Below are positions 31,992 to 43,499 of a stretch of DNA of 64,000 nucleotides, in pieces. The translations under genes and the position numbers were made by a program. The DNA is taken from assembly GCA_032716605.1 (NCBI GenBank), contig CM064502.1, forward strand, positions 32,060,910-32,124,909. The letters run 5' to 3'. The notes below the pieces were generated by a model that saw nothing but the letters and a program-made list of their open reading frames with translations, made no database searches and was not told the origin of the DNA. Origin of the DNA: Paralithodes platypus. Lineage: Eukaryota > Arthropoda > Malacostraca > Decapoda > Lithodidae. The stretch's first letter is position 1; the number at the start of each line of letters is the position of its first letter.

Positions 31992-32177
31992 CTGTTGGAC
32001 ATATTGTGGAGGCAGCATCAAGGACAGTAAGAGATTTGTCCGTGCAATCTGTGAGCCCTGGGGGTAAATGACAGTAAGGGGCAGCTCTCTGTAGGAACCA
32101 CTCGCTCTGTGATTCTCTGAGCGTATAGCTGAGCTTCGGGTTTATTTCCTTTAGAAGATTTATGATAGAGTTCAAGA

Positions 32178-32402
32178 TTAACCCTTTCAGTACCGGTCCC
32201 GTCCTTTTAACTTTATTCTAGCTACTATCAGATTTTTATAATTTATTCACTGTAACGAGGTTCTAAAACAATTAACAGGCTTCGAAATATATCTCTTTAC
32301 CCTGTATACTACCACAGGGCCTTTGTAAACTGCACAAAAATGTCTATACTGTATATAGCTGGAATGTTTTGTAATAGACGTCGCCGGTACAGAAGGGGTT
32401 AA
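32178..32402. mobile_element. MITE family A, well preserved
   Basis: TTAACCCTTTCAGTACCGGT pairs with GCCGGTACAGAAGGGGTTAA; 225 bp with TTAA on both sides. This is the cleanest copy for defining family termini. Confidence 0.7.
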
Positions 32403-32539
32403 TGCTAGTAGGGGGCAGCTCTCTTTAGGAACCACTCGCTATGTTATTATATGGTCGTTTAGTTGAGCCTCGGGTTTATTTCATTTATAGGATTTATGAT
32501 AGAGTTCCCGATGAAGGAGAGGTAGTTGTTGTGTTCTGG

Positions 32540-32830
32540 TCCCCCTACCCCTTCTTCCTCATTTTAACTCAATCAGTTTTCAGATTTTAAGACGTTCGAC
32601 CCATTAGTTTGGAGATGTCAAGACCTTTCGCCCCATTTATTTGTCCATATTATGACTTTTCGTGCCATTTAGGTGTCGATTTTTTCCTGGCGAGGGATAG
32701 CGAGCCTGCATTCATGGCGGGATATTTGTCTACCAAAACATTTATAAATATATCTAATAGGGGGATCTTGGGGATGCTTTATATTTTTAAGCTTAATGGA
32801 GGTCTAGAGAAAAAAGTCGACGTGGTTTCC
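32540..32830 (-). mobile_element. MITE family B, inverted copy
   Basis: Carries the inverted landmarks TTCAGATTTTAAGACGTTCG, AAGACCTTTCGCCCCATTTA, the core TCCTGGCGAGGGATAGCGAG and AAGCTTAATGGAGGTCTAGA. Terminal boxes are weak. Confidence 0.55.
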
Positions 32831-33195
32831 ATTTCAATACATATAATATGTTAAGACGATGTCCTTTGATTCTTTTGTAATGTTCTCATTATGATTCATT
32901 TGTTTGGTTATAATTTTAATTTAGTTTCCAGAAATATACAATTATAATCAGACACAAATTAGTACAGAAGTTCATTAGAGATTACAATATATTTGTTGTA
33001 TTATATCAAGTGTATGTTATAATAGTTTTCTACCCGGTTCATCATGTACTGTAGATATTTAACCTTGGCACATAATTTTAAATTAATACTGCACCAGTAC
33101 TTTAAATATATATAGTAATTTGCATTGAGATAGTCTTTAGGCATTACAATTTAGCTATTGACACATTCATACAGTAGTTAAAACACTTTCAACAC

Positions 33196-33370
33196 ACTCC
33201 TGTTTCAAGCTCCGTGTGTCATGACATTTTGACTCTAGTGTACCTTGATTTTTGGCTCTCTGTCATGCTTTCAACTTCGGGGGAGACACTCGCTGTAAGC
33301 AGCTTTGTATTTTGTTTCCTTCATTCACATAGACAAAATAATTATCTCTATGCATATTTTCTCGTGACAT
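33196..33370 (+). mobile_element. Jockey-like LINE 3' tail
   Basis: Parallels 19710-19860 (TTCAAGCTCCGTGTGTCATG versus TTCAAACTCCGTATGTCCAG, then CTTGATTTT and CACTCGCTGTAAGCAG). Only the last coding residues and 3' UTR remain. Confidence 0.6.
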
Positions 33371-34426
33371 AAATGAATAACTAGGATTACATGGGATTGT
33401 ACATGACCTTTTAGTCTCTAGTGGTTTATGGTCATCTGTAATTATGCTATGTTATATTTGTTCCACTTGTTATTAGTGTACTTATAAATATACGCAAACT
33501 AATATACATGTTATTTTCAGGAATATAATATAATAAGTTAAACAACCTTGCGAACAAAGAACACAGTTACCAGTGTTGGGAAGACTGTTTGATCTAGACA
33601 AAGTGGTGGCAGACAAAGTGGGAGAGACCAAGGGCGAGAAAATAGGAAGGTAAGTCTGTATAGTGATTAAGATGGTGAAAGGATAATATAGTGGGGGTTC
33701 AACTGGTCGAAAGGATTACATTAGTTATCATAATGCAGATCAGGCCAGGCAAAGGGTCGGAGCTGCAATATTATTTGCTTCTTGCTAAGAAAATATATGA
33801 AACTCGACAACTTAACTGAAAGGCGTACTGAACACAGCAAACAAAACATTAACTACAGTCTCAACACAAAACAATACCAAAACATAATCGCAATAAATAA
33901 AAATAAATAAATAATGATACATCGCCGTTATGTTCTAGATGAACAATTCGCATATCATTACTTACAGTACTACATACACAATTTGCCCAACACTGCTCTC
34001 TAGATATACTATTTACATACCATTCGTACTATTTACGCATATTTATTACTTAGGTTATTATTTGATAAAACAACGTCTAATTATGTCGCAAATTCACCAG
34101 CCAAACTAGGTTCCCTTTTGGATAAAACATAGTAATGAACATGACAACAATTACAGAATTTGAATGCTATAATTTGCAAGACATTAGCTTACATGATTTG
34201 TCCAAATTAATTTAATTTACCAAAAGAATTCTGCATATATTTTTAGTCGAGCAGTCTATCGATTTGTCTTCTCTACCTACCTTTTCAACCAATCTATATA
34301 CAGTTATGTTACACATAAATATCATGCAGTTTATCGATTTTATTTTAGGAAAAAGAAGAATGGCAAAATTCTTAAAAAAACACATGCAAAGCGTACAAGT
34401 GGGAGAAGTAAAAATAAGTGGCATCA
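33371..34426. other. AT-rich, no recognisable gene
   Basis: I see no coding frame of interest and no repeat shared with the rest of the window. Confidence 0.35.
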
Positions 34427-34625
34427 TTAACCCTTATGAAATCCGATACGCATTTCTGTTGTTTTCGGGCTATTATTAGATTGTATTCTGATTAGGAAGG
34501 ATATATGGCTTAATGAGATATTCTTGACCAATATAATTGTCATAGATATTTCGTAAAATGTCTAAATTCGTCTAATGACAGCCACAATTAACTGTCAAAA
34601 TGTATCAGAATCTTCAGAGGGTTAA
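34427..34625. mobile_element. MITE family A, variant 2
   Basis: TTAACCCTTATGAAATCCGA to ATCTTCAGAGGGTTAA, TTAA at both ends, 199 bp. Interior matches 34991 and 36247 (GTCTAATGACAGCC, AATGTATCAGAATCTTC). Confidence 0.6.
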
Positions 34626-34990
34626 CTTATACAAACATTCCTGCAGTAAGTAAGGACAGGTATCCAGAAAAGGAAGAAGTGACTGATGAGAAACCAAATA
34701 ACAGGCAGAAGACAAGACAATGAGACAATGGACAACAGCGAGAGAGAATCCACAACAGGTTGAGAAGGGGGCAGTCACACAATAGAGAGAAAGAGTATAG
34801 GAGAGAGGAGTGAGGGAGATTTATGGCTGAACTTAAGGCTCGGGAGATGTTTAGAGGAGGAGGAAAGCCAGATTGCTTGGAAGAGATCTACGAGAAGAGG
34901 GAACTACAAAAGATGAAGAACAGAGGTGGACACATAGTTCTAAAAGCGTGTCTTATACGGTGGGTCCTTGGTGGGATTTTGATTGAGTAT
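34626..34990. other. Purine-rich spacer with an unassigned short frame
   Basis: A 60-codon plus-strand frame begins at ATG 34823 (MAELKAREMFRGGGKPDCLE) and runs into the MITE at 34991. It resembles no family I know and may be chance. Confidence 0.2.
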
Positions 34991-35189
34991 TTAACCCTTT
35001 CAAGATCCAATACGCATTTCTTGATTATTAGACGACTTATTCAGATTGGGAAGGTCATATGGAGGTCAGAGTGTTAATTGAGATAGTCCTTACCCATATA
35101 ATTGCAACAGATCCTTCTTAAACTGTAAAACGTCTTCTAATGATACCCAGAATATATGTCAAAATGCGTCACAATCTTCAAAGGGTTAT
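34991..35189. mobile_element. MITE family A, variant 2
   Basis: TTAACCCTTTCAAGATCCAA to ATCTTCAAAGGGTTAT. The right TTAA has decayed to TTAT. The flank GGTGGGTCCTTGGTG occurs on both sides (34960s and 35215), so a local duplication includes this site. Confidence 0.55.
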
Positions 35190-36246
35190 CAATGCATTGA
35201 CAGTAATATACATGGTGGGTCCTTGGTGTGCTTCTGTTTGAGTATTTAGTAATGAATGGAAAATCATTTGATGCTGGTCATATTTTATTTTATTTATTTC
35301 ACTCCACACAACAAACACCTCCCAACAAAATTAATGAAAGCATGTGATTCCACCGGAATCAAACCTGGGTTACCATATACAAATCTCATGCACTCTAACC
35401 ATTACACCATCAAGGCAGTTATAAGTACAGCACCTGACCATTATTCATATATATCCATTTACCGAATACTGGATATTAATCTAATCATGTACTGTCCCCA
35501 ACTGCACTATGCTTAGGCGAAAGGAAAGAATATTCATGGGGCACAGATCACATAGACCACCCATGCTGTACACTGCATGATTTGTATTTACACTCTAACA
35601 CACAGATAACTATCATGTTAATAAATGGTGTTTATTTCACATGACCAGCTATTCATATTTCACAATGACGGATTACTGATGCAACCATATATTTGTATTA
35701 ATCCCTAAAGTTCAAATCCCTACGACCCTGATACAATTAATTATCTGGATGTTGTAATTATATATGAATTATTATTTTATCATAATACCGATGCATAGTG
35801 AACATTGAAACAACAAATATATTTTGAGTAAGGCATTATAGCGTTGCCCGTGAATGAGCTTTTAATAATACGTTTCTCGTACATTAACCTTATATATTTT
35901 ACAAATAACCCAAATATTTAGAGATTTTGTTTATAAACCAGTTGATGACTTTTTTAAAATGTCATTGCTGGCAATTCCTCACAAGACACACTAAGCTGTG
36001 GGGCAAAACTCCATTATGGGATGGCCTTGATGACCATTACGATATTGTATTTTGGTTATTTATTTAATTATAATGCATTAACAAGATGACCCCTGCCTAA
36101 GCTGTCTTAAGTTACATATCCACATAGGATAACATTCACGTTTACTGTTGATCACCATTTCCTATCCCCAACAATCAACCATTCGATAACACTATATTCA
36201 GATTCACGTATATTGTAGTTACGTAACTTATATATTGAGGCTCGTG
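35190..36246. other. AT-rich, no gene apart from a tRNA-like segment
   Basis: Other than 35340-35420 nothing is recognised. Confidence 0.35.
35340..35420 (-). repeat. tRNA-derived SINE-like segment or tRNA pseudogene
   Basis: On the minus strand the sequence has an A-box-like GATGGTGTAATGGTTAGAGT and a B-box-like GGTTTGATTCC with tRNA-like spacing. I could not fold a complete acceptor stem, so it is not a functional tRNA call. It may be a SINE head. Confidence 0.45.
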
Positions 36247-36453
36247 TTAACCCTTTCAAGGTCCGATTATGCATTGCCTATCATTAGACAATTGTATTCC
36301 ATAGTAGGAAGGGTATATGTACAGTAAGTCAGAGGGTTGAAAGAAATATTTTGTATTCTTATAGTTCCCACATACCTTTCGAAATCTGTATATAATCGTC
36401 TAATCATAGCCAGAATAAACTGTCAAGATGCTTCAAAATCTTCAAAAGGTTAA
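36247..36453. mobile_element. MITE family A, variant 2
   Basis: TTAACCCTTTCAAGGTCCGA to AATCTTCAAAAGGTTAA, TTAA both sides, 207 bp. Confidence 0.6.
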
Positions 36454-36584
36454 CAAAAAGTTGTAATGTTAGATTTCATATTATTACTAATTCCATATTT
36501 GTGCATAACTGTACATTGAATTCTTGTCTCATTTCCTCCTTTCCAATCTACTGCCATCCATCAGGCTAATGAACATTTACAACA

Positions 36585-36700
36585 TTAACTCCTTCAGCAC
36601 CATGATGCCTTTTTATCTTTGATTCTGGATAATTAGATATTGTTATGCAGTTTAAACCGGACCTATGTTACTATGAGGGTTTATTATGATCGTATTTACC
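36585..36700. mobile_element. MITE family A, left half only
   Basis: TTAACTCCTTCAGCACCATG opens a family-A-like body (GATTCTGGATAATTAGATAT), which ends at the satellite at 36702. The right end is not found beyond the satellite. Another left end starts at 37375 (TTAACCCCTTCACCAAGATG). Confidence 0.4.
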
Positions 36701-36701
36701 C

Positions 36702-37107
36702 ATTTTAGTTGTATATTGTAGGTAAGTATAATTATATACAGTATTTTAGTTGTATATTGTAGGTAAGTATAATTATATACAGTATTTTAGTGTGTATATT
36801 GTAGTAAGTATAATTATATACAGTATTTTAGTTGTAAGTATAATTATATACAGTATTTTAGTTGTATATTGTAGGTAAGTATAATTATATACAGTATTTT
36901 AGTTGTATATTGTAGCTGTAAGTATAATTATATACAGTATTTTAGTTGTATATTGTAGGTAAGTATAATTATATACAGTATTTTAGTTGTATATTGTAGG
37001 TAAGTATAATTTATACAGTATTTTAGTTGTATATTGTAGGTAAGTATAATTATATACAGTATTTTAGTTGTATATTGTAGGTAAGTATAATTATATACAG
37101 TATTTTA
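36702..37107. repeat. 41-bp satellite, about ten units
   Basis: Unit TATTTTAGTTGTATATTGTA followed by GGTAAGTATAATTATATACA and G. Some units carry short deletions. Confidence 0.88.
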
Positions 37108-37923
37108 CAAATTAAACATTCTTGGGCGTTACATTTAATTTACTCAACTTCCCAGGGGTCTGATCAAAACAATTCATACAATGCGAAGTAGTTTTACACT
37201 TCACATATATAATGTTCACTCATTATACATTTTGTTTTCAGTGCTATTTTCCCATTATCTCATAACCCAGAACAATTATCTTGCAGCGAAAAAAGGTATT
37301 TTTTTTTCGTTTTTTCTACGCATCGCTTGCAAACTGTTTGCATGATTTTTTGTTTCCATTCGTCGGTAATGTCATTAACCCCTTCACCAAGATGACGCAT
37401 TGTTACCTCTGATTCTGGCTAAAATTAGACGATTTTATGACCACAACTAACATAACACAACTATATTATACTCGGATATTACTCTCTCTCCCTCTATATA
37501 TTTATCTATCTATCTACATACATCTATCTATCTGTATTCCTTTCTTTATCGCCTTCAATCTCCCTCCCTCCCTTCCACTCCCTTTCCCTCCCAGCACATT
37601 AACTTCATTACCGTCTAACTCTATCCCTCCACAACTTCCCTGCCTACCTCTGCTGCTGCTGGTGGTACCTGTTGCCACGGAGCAGACTGACTCACCTGTA
37701 ACTTGTTTATACATTTACCGCACCGCCCCCGACCCTTTGGCCGCTCCTCTAAGCCGCTTGCGTTTGTGCACCCCTCTTCTGATTGTTCGTACTGTACAGC
37801 ATAGGTCATAACAGGGTTTTATGACCAGGTTTTAACTATTAACAGGAGAGATTAAGGCAATGTATAGTGTTTGACATTATAGGCTCCGGAAGAGCTATAT
37901 ATTTACATACATAGAAGTAGCTC
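37108..37923. other. No gene; a lone MITE end and CT-rich sequence
   Basis: A family-A left end at 37375-37440, a TATC/TACA microsatellite at about 37500-37535 and pyrimidine-rich sequence. No recognised gene. Confidence 0.35.
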
Positions 37924-38293
37924 TTGAAGGGGAGATGGGCTTATTTATTTGCTTATTATTTTATCTGTTAATCCTTTTAGTTTCCTTGCTAGACCTCCAT
38001 CAAGCTGTAAAGAACATCCCCTAGAAAACCCTTTAAGATAAATGTGTAAATTTTTCGGTAGAAAAATGTCCCGGCCGGAGGCCAATTACTCTTAAAATTA
38101 CAGGCTCGCTATCGCTCGCCAGGAAATAAAATCGACACCTAAATAGCACGAAAGGTCTTTATATTGAGAACAGAATGGGTGTAATGTCATAAAATTGCCA
38201 AACTAAATGAGTCAAACGTCTTAAAATCTAAAATACAATGCGATTAATCACGAGGGAGAAGGGGGCCAACAAAAAGAGCCCATCTCCTCTTAA
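37924..38293 (+). mobile_element. MITE family B, full-length copy
   Basis: Left TTGAAGGGGAGATGGGCTTA and right GAGCCCATCTCCTCTTAA are inverted; the right end has TTAA and the left has decayed to TTGA. Internal landmarks: CTAGACCTCCATCAAGCT, CAGGCTCGCTATCGCTCGCC, CACGAGGGAGAAGGGGGCCA. 370 bp, non-coding. It serves as the reference for the family. Confidence 0.6.
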
Positions 38294-38424
38294 CAGTTAT
38301 CTCTGTTAGCGGGGGTTCCATGTGCATGTTTGTGCAGCAGTGTAGTAGTGTTGGAATTGTCGTGGTTGTGTGTGTTGTCTGTAACCAGTGTAATCACCTC
38401 AGTCAATGTTGGTCAGGTGCTATA

Positions 38425-38630
38425 ACCTGTTCCAAATAGGTAGGCCAGATATCGTGAACCCTAACCTCTGTAACTTGAAAAAAGCTGGAGCAAATTATCT
38501 GTAAATGTCCACACCTATTCCCTAGCTGGCCCTTCCCAAATTATAGAAATGTTAGTTTGATTACTCTATCGTTTGTGAGTAATAGAGATTAATGTTCAAA
38601 AGTGTTGGCATATTTACTTGGAATAGGTGT
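38425..38630. mobile_element. TA-flanked MITE, family C
   Basis: ACCTGTTCCAAATAGGTAGG at the left and TTACTTGGAATAGGTGT at the right; interior matches 15874-16078 (CACACCTATTCCCT, TGGATTACTCT/TTGATTACTCT). Confidence 0.6.
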
Positions 38631-39465
38631 TACGTATGACTTTTGACAGTCACTGTAAGTATGGGTAATAAGATTAGGAAGACGTTTTGAGATACGCTCC
38701 TTTCTTGGTTTAACTGTTGACTCTATATAAGGCTGACTGAAGGCGTCGATGGCCTTAAGAGATGTAGATATTATGTTTTAGTTGTAGGTTGATTGTAGAA
38801 GTTGATCTCAGCTCTCGTTCTCTGCTCGTTGATTGATATATTAATTAAATAGATAATTGTATCGCCGCCACCATCCCACTTATACCTTATACATGCTATA
38901 TATAGGTAAAGGGGAAAATAAAGATCTCTAGTCCAAAACCACTTTGATATATTCAAGTACAAACTGAAATAATATGCAGAGTACTAAAATTTAAGTAAGT
39001 GAGATAGCCTTCCCTATATTGAGAGGGAACTTTAAAGGCGACTTGTCTGGCCTGTGGTTCAAATCTATCTGTCGTCCAAACTCCTCCCTACCTCTTAGCT
39101 CTCCTGCTCTTCCACACCTTTCTAGAGGTGAAGGAAATTCCCTCACACCTTCCGGTCAGGCGATGGAGGCATGAGAGACATGCAAGTGCAATGATTGCTA
39201 AACTGGCCTGGGAACAGAATCCGAGTCATGACAAATCTGACAAGGAGTTACAATGGATAACCTCGAGATTGTACAGTTGCCTTCATTAGATCAATCATAG
39301 AAGTATTTTAGCTTAAAAATATGATTATAGATAGTTATAAAGATTTCATAATAAATAGTATAATCTTGAGATGTAATACGCCCCCACTAAAATCTTGCGT
39401 GTATCCACCGCAAGGCAGATACTTAAAATTACATTAGAGTAAAACAATTTACAGTTAAAGTGACA
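38631..39465. other. No recognisable gene
   Basis: No coding family or repeat is recognised. Confidence 0.35.
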
Positions 39466-40015
39466 TCTCCTTGACATTAATTATCATAGTATCCCAACCA
39501 CTCTCTGCAATGGCGGACATCAGAGGTTCAGAAGACTGTCGCATTTACAATGTGAATACTATAGCCTATGTTATGTACTCCAATTTATCCAATTATTATT
39601 TCATGACTTATATATGTACAGGGGTACACATATGGTAATCTAATAATCTAATAACCCTATTATAACAGCTTATAGTATTAACATTGGATTTTCCTTGTAT
39701 CAAATACAATGAATTCCATGACGTGCGGTGTCAAATGTATACATCCTGTTGCCCCACGGTCTGCATCCATTGTATTTGATACAAGGAAAATACAATGTTA
39801 ATAATATAAGCTGTTATAATAGGGTTATTAGGTTATTAGATTACCATATGTGTACCCCTGTACATATATAAGTCATGAAATAATAATTGGATAAATTGGA
39901 GTACATAACATAGGCTATAGTATTCACATTGTAAATGCGACACAGTCTTCTGAACCTCTGATGTCCGCCATTGCAGATAGTGGTTGGGATACTATGAGAA
40001 TTAATGTCAAGGAGA
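39466..40015. repeat. Large inverted repeat (246-248 bp arms, 56-bp loop)
   Basis: Left arm 39466-39711 and right arm 39768-40015 are near-identical inverses, from CTCCTTGACATTAAT at the outer edge to TATCAAATACAATG at the loop. A tRNA-like sequence follows only the right arm. Confidence 0.88.
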
Positions 40016-40085
40016 TTCAGCCAGCGAGGATCGAACTCGTGGCCTCCAGCATGCAAGGTACGCACGTTACCCACCCTTACAATAA
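40016..40085 (-). repeat. tRNA-like segment next to the hairpin
   Basis: Minus strand: TGGGTAACGTGCGTACC (A-box-like), GCATGCTGGAGG (anticodon region-like) and GAGTTCGATCCTCGCTGG (B-box and stem). It looks like a tRNA-derived SINE head or tRNA pseudogene. Confidence 0.45.
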
Positions 40086-40087
40086 TC

Positions 40088-43000
40088 ATATTTGTTTATT
40101 TAATCCTCCTTTAAGGGGAGGATTGCACTTACCTTTGCAGGTAGTAGGGGTAGGCAGCCCCGCCCAGGGAAGTACTACCGCCAAGGTTTCGGGAGACTCA
40201 GGGAATAGCCTGAATTCCATTTTCTCTCCCAGGCCTTGGTAGCTGGATACATATCTTTCTGCCTCACACATCAGGGGTATCAGGAAAACCCTCTTTATAT
40301 AACATACACATCCAACTTCACGACATTGCCCTACATCGCTATCCTCTATCCATAAAATACTACTCTTCCCACTACATACCATACATGTAACACCATACAC
40401 TTACCTTAAATATGGCAGTACAATTGTTAAGAGCAAACCTGGTGGTCCCTCGGATATCCACCCCCGGCAGGGTTGGGTTATTGACACAGGGCCCTCCCGG
40501 TCGTCATCATGCGACTGTGTCAAGAGCATTGCAACGTCCCAAAGCTGCTTGTCAGTACAGCTATTTCTTTAGTAATATAAGGGGACTTCACTCTAACATC
40601 AATTCTGTACACCAATTTCTTCAAGCAGAATCCCCTACTCTCCTTTTTTTGACAGAGACTCAAGTAACATCCACATCTGACACATCTAGATTTAATTTTC
40701 CAGGTTATCAACTGCTCCAAAATTTCAGACCTAAAGGTGGTGTATGTTGCTTCGCAAAATCTGAAATTGCCCTGGAGGAGGTTACTAGTTTCAATTGTCC
40801 CTATTTTGATTATTCTATATACAAATTAATTTCTGCTGGTAAATTTAAATACATATGTTGCATCTACCGTTCCCCAAATACTCCTCCAGAGCAAAGTCTT
40901 TTTGATTCTCTGTCCTCACAACTCAGTGTCCTCAACTTAAATGCTTCTTCTGAAATCACTGTGTTGGGTGATTTTAATGTCCATAATGTTGAATGGCTCA
41001 CTCATTCAGCCAGGACTGATGATGCTGGTCTTGAATGTGAGCTATTTGCAGACTCATTTAATCTCATTCAACTAGTCAACCAACCCACCCGTGTACCAGA
41101 TAATCCTAATCATAATTCCCACCTACTCGACTTATTTTTAACAACCAATTCAGAAAATTATGATGTTACAGTGAGGTCCCCACTTGGATCTTCTGATCAC
41201 TGTCTGATACAGGCCACCTGTCTATCACCTACCACACCTTCCCACTCTGAACCTGTTTTGGTGACTAAATGGCATTACGATAGGGCAGACTGGGAGGGTC
41301 TTCAAGGTTTCTTTATTGATATTCCCTGGACCTCTTTCTTTTCTAATGATGCACACTCCACCTTGAGCCACATACAAGATTTTGTAAAAATTGGAATGGA
41401 AACTTTTATTCCTCATCAAAAGTACAGTAAAAGATCTAATTCACCTAAATGGTTTGACCATAATTGTGCTAGAGTACCTGAACAAAAAGCAATAGCCTAC
41501 AATGCATACACAAGATCAAAAACACATGAAGCCTTTAATTACTTTAGAAATATCAGAAATCATGCCAAAACTGTATTAAACCTAACTAAATCAAACTTTC
41601 TCCATAAGCAGGCAAATAAACTTCTAAATAATCCAAATGATAACAAAATATTTTGGTCTACTCTTAACTCATTCAAATCCAACTTCACTACTGCTTCATC
41701 CATTCCACCATTAAAATCTCCGACTGGCAATCTTGTAAGTGACCCACGAGGTAAAGCTAACCTTCTTGCAGATATTTTCTCCACCAACTCAACCTTAGAT
41801 GACATAAATCAAGATGTCCCTGTACTTAATTTTAATTCACCTGAAATTCCCTCACTTAAGATCCACACCAGACATGTCAAAACTATTTTGCAGAATCTCT
41901 CAGTAGATAAGGCTCCTGGTCCAGATGAAATTCCTCCAATAGTACTTAAGAATTGCTCCTTGGTGCTCGCTCCTGTATTGGCAAAATTTTTCCGTCTGTG
42001 TACTCATACCTCATGCTTCCCAGTACCCTGGAAAGAAGCAAACATCCATCCAGTTCCTAAAAAAGGTGCCTCTTCAGATCCATCAAACTACAGACCAATA
42101 GCTATAACTTCCACTCTTGGCAAAGTTTTTGAAATTATATTAAATAATCACATAATTAAGCATCTGGAGAATAATAAATTAATCAGTGATAGGCAATATG
42201 GTTTTAGACGATGTCGATCAACTGCAGACATTCTTTGCCTTCTTACGCATCAAATCAACCAAGCTACAGACCAACATGGTGAAACACATACAATAGCACT
42301 GGATATATCAAAGGCATTTGATAGAGTCTGGCATCAATCCTTATTGTCGAAGATGTCACACTACGGCCTTGCATCATTAGTTCCACTAATTTCTTCTTAT
42401 CTTCATAACAGAAAAATACGTGTAATGGTAGATGGCCTTTATTCTCAATTTCACTCAATAAATGCTGGTGTTCCCCAGGGATCAGTTTTGGCCCCAACTC
42501 TGTTCCTCATTCATATCAATGATCTCATATCTACCACTCATAATCCAATACATTCCTACGCAGATGAACTCAACACTCCACAGTTCCTTCACATTTACCA
42601 ATTCTTTCACCCAACCCGATCTTATAAATTCAAAAATAAACACTGCAATTTCTCTGAACCAGGACCTTTCTAGAATTAATGAATGGGGACAAGAGAATCT
42701 AGTTTCCTTTAATGCACAGAAAACCAAGTACATTCAATTTTCTAACCGACCAGAATCTCACTGACTCCCATATATTTTTTAATGATGTAAATATTCCCAC
42801 TTCCCCTAGTATTGACATTCTCGGTGTAACATTAACTACTAACTTGAGCTGGACACATTATGTTAGAAGCATTGCTAAGAATGCCTCTAAAAAACTGGGA
42901 CTCCTGTACAGAGTTCGAGAATTCTTCACTGACGAGCAGTTGGCCGTAATATATAAAAGTCATGTGCGCTCTCAGATGGATTACTGTTCACCTCTGTGGG

Positions 43001-43464
43001 GTGGAAGTGGAGTGGTTGCATTGAGGCAGTTGGACAAAATTCAAAATAAAGCTATTAGATTAATCAATAACCCTGCAATCACACAGGACCTTCCTACATT
43101 AGCCATACGAAGAAACGTTGCAATCCCTTGCATTATTCTACAGATATTTTCACAGGCAATTGTTCCGAGGAACTTGCTTCAATTGTGCCGCCTCTCCACA
43201 TCTTTCCCCGTAGAACTAGGGCAGCTGAGAGCGCCCATGAATTTACACTTTCTCCTCCACAATGCAGAACTTCTGCTTATCAGAATTCATTTATCCCCAG
43301 AGCTACTACTCTTTGGAATTCACTTCCCTCGAATTGCTTTCCACAAACTTACAATCAACAAATGTTTAAATCCAGTTGTTACAAACATTTTATGAATGGA
43401 GGATGCCTTTAGGCACATGGACCTTTTTGTTTTATCTGTGTTTTTCCTTCCTCCATTCATTGTC

Positions 43465-43497
<33 letters not shown>
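40088..43497 (+). mobile_element. Jockey-like non-LTR retrotransposon with poly(A)
   Basis: About 320 bp of 5' leader, one long ORF2 (40412-43412, broken), a short 3' UTR and a 29-base poly(A) (43469-43497). No ORF1 is seen upstream, so the element is either 5'-truncated or its ORF1 is lost. A matching 3' UTR end with an A-rich tail occurs at 63875-63935. Confidence 0.8.
40412..43412 (+). pseudogene. Jockey-like ORF2: endonuclease plus reverse transcriptase, frameshifted
   Basis: Endonuclease then RT, as in Jockey/CR1 ORF2. From ATG 40412 the first 718 or so codons are open: SNIRGLHSNINSVHQFL, TETQ, VLGDFNVHNVEW, SSDHCLI (endonuclease); VDKAPGPDEIPP, NYRPIAIT, LDISKAFDRVWH, GVPQGSVLAPTLFL (RT). 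A one-base gain (an extra A within 42566-42569) shifts the frame in the middle of the catalytic YADD box. Reading resumes at 42569 (RINEWGQENLVSFNAQKTKY), shifts near 42755 (DILGVTLTTNLSWTHYV, MDYCSPLWGG) and again near 43150 (ATTLWNSLPSNCFPQTYNQQ), ending at a stop at 43410. There is no RNase H. At least three shifts make it non-functional, yet few stops have accumulated. Confidence 0.88.

Positions 43498-43498
<1 letters not shown>

Positions 43499-43499
<1 letters not shown>

Larger units (their letters stand above)
31696..32515. repeat. Local duplication interleaved with MITEs
   Basis: The block with AGACAGTAAGAGATTTGTCC occurs at 31696-31778 and again at 31992-32070. The block with GGGGCAGCTCTCT.TAGGAACCACTCGCT occurs at 32090-32175 and again at 32403-32515. 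A family-A MITE stands between the copies in each case (31779-31991, 32178-32402). Confidence 0.65.

Noticed and set aside
35340..35420. Functional tRNA gene
   Set aside because: A-box and B-box-like words are present, but I could not fold the acceptor and anticodon stems.
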